A DNA stretch of 7,453 nt, taken from positions 1-7,453 of the forward strand of contig JAJDEC010000658.1 in NCBI GenBank assembly GCA_029259995.1. The letters are read 5' to 3'. Below are positions 6,003 to 7,453 of the stretch, piece by piece; positions within the stretch are counted from its first letter, which is position 1; every line of letters begins with the position of its first letter. The DNA is from Phycisphaerae bacterium (GTDB lineage: Bacteria; Planctomycetota; Phycisphaerae; UBA1845; UTPLA1). The translations under genes were made by a program, and so were the position numbers. The notes beneath the pieces were generated by a model. The model worked only from the letters and a program-made list of their open reading frames with translations, made no database searches and had not been told where the DNA came from.

Positions 6003-6685
6003 TCGATCGATTTTCGTGCGCGTGATCCGCGGGCCGGGTTCTTCGTGCGTCTGGCGTTTGATTCTCCTTTCTCTGCTGCGGGGTCTGTCCGGTTTCGCCG
6101 GGCGGCGGCGTCTATTTGCGTATTGAGTTTCGCTTCGCGGACGACGAGTTGACCGTATTCGCGAAGGATGGCGGCGAGTTCGTCGTTGGCGTCGGCGGGC
6201 GTGAGCGGGTGGGGCTTTCCGTCCTTCTTGTCTTTGGGTTGGGTGGGGAGGAGACCTGCGCGGCGGAGGTTGATGAGTGCGGCGACGCTGGCGCGGTAGG
6301 CCTCGGCGAGTCGTTGGATTTGCCGGGGCGAAGGGTTCTTGTAGGCGAGGGCTTCGAGGAGTCGTTGCGCGAGGACGCGCGGGAGGAGTCGTTGGGCGTC
6401 GCCGTCCTGGGAGGGTGTGGCGGCGGACATTTCGATGAGTACGGCTTCGGCGCGGATGCGGCGGGCGTAGCGGTAGAAGGCGTGGTAGTTGATACCGGAT
6501 TGATCGAGTTGGAACTTGCGGTGGACGGCCCGGAGGGAGATGGCGCGGGGGTCGATGATGGCGATGTTGATTTCGCGGCGGAGGGTGGGATCGAGGCGGC
6601 GGTAAACGATGCTGGTGGTTTCGTTGGCGGTGGCGAGGTCGGCGGTGGACTGGATTGGTTCGGTTGTTTGCGCTATGGGTTTCAT
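5963..6685 (-). CDS. Helix-turn-helix-like protein, resembling Mu gp27/DUF3486
   Basis: This 240-residue protein starts at the ATG at 6685, fixed by an AAGGAGTT Shine-Dalgarno seven bases upstream. An in-frame start further out (6745) would lie inside the upstream box array and is unlikely. Codon use is strongly NNC on the minus strand, so the gene is real. Residues about 31-83 (LDPTLRREINIAIIDPRAIS...INYHAFYRYARRIRAEAV) look like a helix-turn-helix segment. They recall phage Mu gp27-like (DUF3486) proteins, with a recognition-helix-like SGINYHAFYRYARR. Residues 97-145 and 165-195 are predicted helical. The tail (196-240) is basic and low complexity. A DNA-binding role is inferred, and it might bind its own upstream region. 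The 3' end overlaps the convergent glycosyltransferase-like gene by 40 bp. No transposase or HUH motif is visible. Confidence 0.72.
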   Translation of the reverse strand: MKPIAQTTEPIQSTADLATANETTSIVYRRLDPTLRREINIAIIDPRAISLRAVHRKFQLDQSGINYHAFYRYARRIRAEAVLIEMSAATPSQDGDAQRLLPRVLAQRLLEALAYKNPSPRQIQRLAEAYRASVAALINLRRAGLLPTQPKDKKDGKPHPLTPADANDELAAILREYGQLVVREAKLNTQIDAAARRNRTDPAAEKGESNARRTKNPARGSRARKSIDQSDADTRSGSTR

Positions 6686-6690
6686 GGGGC

Positions 6691-6698
6691 AACTCCTT
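6691..6698 (-). promoter_or_regulatory. Strong ribosome binding site
   Basis: On the minus strand, AAGGAGTT lies seven bases (TTGCCCC minus overlap) before the ATG at 6685. It is the only strong Shine-Dalgarno in the window and decides the start of the helix-turn-helix-like gene. Confidence 0.85.
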
Positions 6699-6709
6699 AC
6701 GTCTTCTGG

Positions 6710-6766
6710 TTTTGCGGTGTTTTGCGCTGGATTGCGGGGGCGCAAAACGGCGCAAAATCTGCAAAA
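6710..6766 (-). promoter_or_regulatory. Symmetric array of TTTTGC boxes, candidate operator
   Basis: On the plus strand, TTTTGC begins at 6710 and 6720, with a degenerate GATTGC at 6730. The reverse complement GCAAAA begins at 6742, 6752 and 6761. Spacing is 9-10 bp, one helical turn, and the set is symmetric around about 6738. The inner pair forms a perfect 9-bp inverted repeat, GTTTTGCGC (6719-6727) and GCGCAAAAC (6740-6748). The array ends 12 bp upstream of the Shine-Dalgarno. It could bind a dimeric or multimeric regulator, perhaps the adjacent protein, or fold as an mRNA leader hairpin. Confidence 0.6.
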
Positions 6767-6849
6767 CTTTCAGCCCGGGCCGGGCGGACGCGAACGACGC
6801 GTGCGCGCGGGATGGGGACGTAGGGAGGCTTGATCGGGGTATCGAGGGA

Positions 6850-7453
6850 TTAAACTCGTGACGATAGGAAGTTATCTAGCCATAGCACAAATCCGGGGGT
6901 CATCCTATTCGGGTGACACAATGCAAAAAGAAGAGGCATTCGGGGATCCAAACTCAGCTCTTCCGGAATCGAGCCCGCGTTGTTTGACTCAAACCTCTCA
7001 ATCTGTTCCAAGAGCCAAGCCCAACTTGTTGGCATTGGAAGCGACTCCGAAGTTAACTTGCCATCAGTTGCCCGAAAAGAAAGAAATTCCGCCGGAGACT
7101 CCATTTGCATCCAGCAATGCCTGATTGACGATACGACATCCCATATGCCCGCTAGAGCACATCGTCTTAGCCGACGGGCAAGCAATAAGACAATAGGAAA
7201 CACAGTATACGCGGCTCCATGCATCGACTCTTCTCCAAATACAGACCGGTCACCTGAGATAAGCGCCTCCAAACATTGACTTGTTGAGTAGTACGGATTG
7301 GCAAAGCCAAATAGGTCCTTGTCCGCATTCACGACTCCAATTGCACTAACGTAGTCCAACAAACACCGTTCTTCAGCAAATCTAGAAGTTGATGCATGCA
7401 GAGCTAGGAACCAATAGATCAACAGGATTCCAGATACATCTGACTCGCCAGAA
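6850..7453 (-). CDS. Hypothetical protein, C-terminal part only
   Basis: The frame ends in TAA at 6850-6852 and stays open through the right edge of the window, so the true start lies outside. About 200 residues are visible. A TTG at 7422 could be read as a start, but the upstream codons are also open, so I treat it as internal. There is a hydrophobic stretch near the visible beginning (GILLIYWFLALHA) and another, AAYTVFPIVLLLARRLRR, with several Cys and Trp residues. A C-terminal piece reads LLFALCHPNRMTPGFVLWLDNF. I do not recognise the family. GC is near 50% against over 60% elsewhere, and third positions lack the strong C bias, which suggests recent transfer or an unusual gene class. It lies 164 bp upstream of the next minus-strand gene. 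Confidence 0.58.
   Translation of the reverse strand, partial: SGESDVSGILLIYWFLALHASTSRFAEERCLLDYVSAIGVVNADKDLFGFANPYYSTSQCLEALISGDRSVFGEESMHGAAYTVFPIVLLLARRLRRCALAGIWDVVSSIRHCWMQMESPAEFLSFRATDGKLTSESLPMPTSWAWLLEQIERFESNNAGSIPEELSLDPRMPLLFALCHPNRMTPGFVLWLDNFLSSRV

Noticed and set aside
4326..6764. An 812-codon open frame on the minus strand
   Set aside because: Its right part is a shifted frame of the 240-residue minus-strand gene, rich in Arg, Pro and His. Its left part is antisense to the glycosyltransferase-like gene. Both are typical shadow signatures.

Overview
The window looks like bacterial chromosome from a high-GC member of the Planctomycetota, possibly Phycisphaerae-like. This is inferred from GC content above 60% over most of its length, a very strong preference for C in the third codon position, mostly absent Shine-Dalgarno sequences, wide gaps between genes, and many short palindromic repeats. 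No rRNA, tRNA or CRISPR array was seen.

Positions 1-6002 carry five well-spaced genes on the plus strand: a class I SAM-dependent methyltransferase (266-1141), a small membrane-anchored protein with a degenerate amidase-like domain (1457-1927), a zinc-dependent medium-chain dehydrogenase (2116-3447), a small putative lipoprotein (3784-4113), and a multi-pass DUF2723/GT-C-type glycosyltransferase-like membrane protein (4407-6002). Gaps of 188-336 bp argue against one tight operon. The mix of methyltransferase, dehydrogenase and GT-C enzyme would suit cell-surface glycan work, but nothing here proves a shared pathway.

The minus strand carries two genes at the right. A 240-residue helix-turn-helix-like protein (5963-6685) has a strong ribosome binding site and an unusual symmetric array of TTTTGC boxes upstream. 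A partial gene (6850 to the window end) lies in DNA of only about 50% GC and may be of foreign origin.

The most striking content is not a gene. Eleven short hairpins are scattered between and inside the genes. In six, the tetranucleotide GTAG directly abuts the 5' arm of a perfect hairpin, while the stems fall into three different sequences. In four others (and one decayed copy) the tetranucleotide is GTGC. This 'head tetranucleotide plus hairpin' design matches REP elements moved by REP-associated tyrosine transposases (RAYTs). One pair of these elements sits in frame inside the dehydrogenase gene, and another supplies the stop codon of the methyltransferase. No RAYT gene is present in the window.
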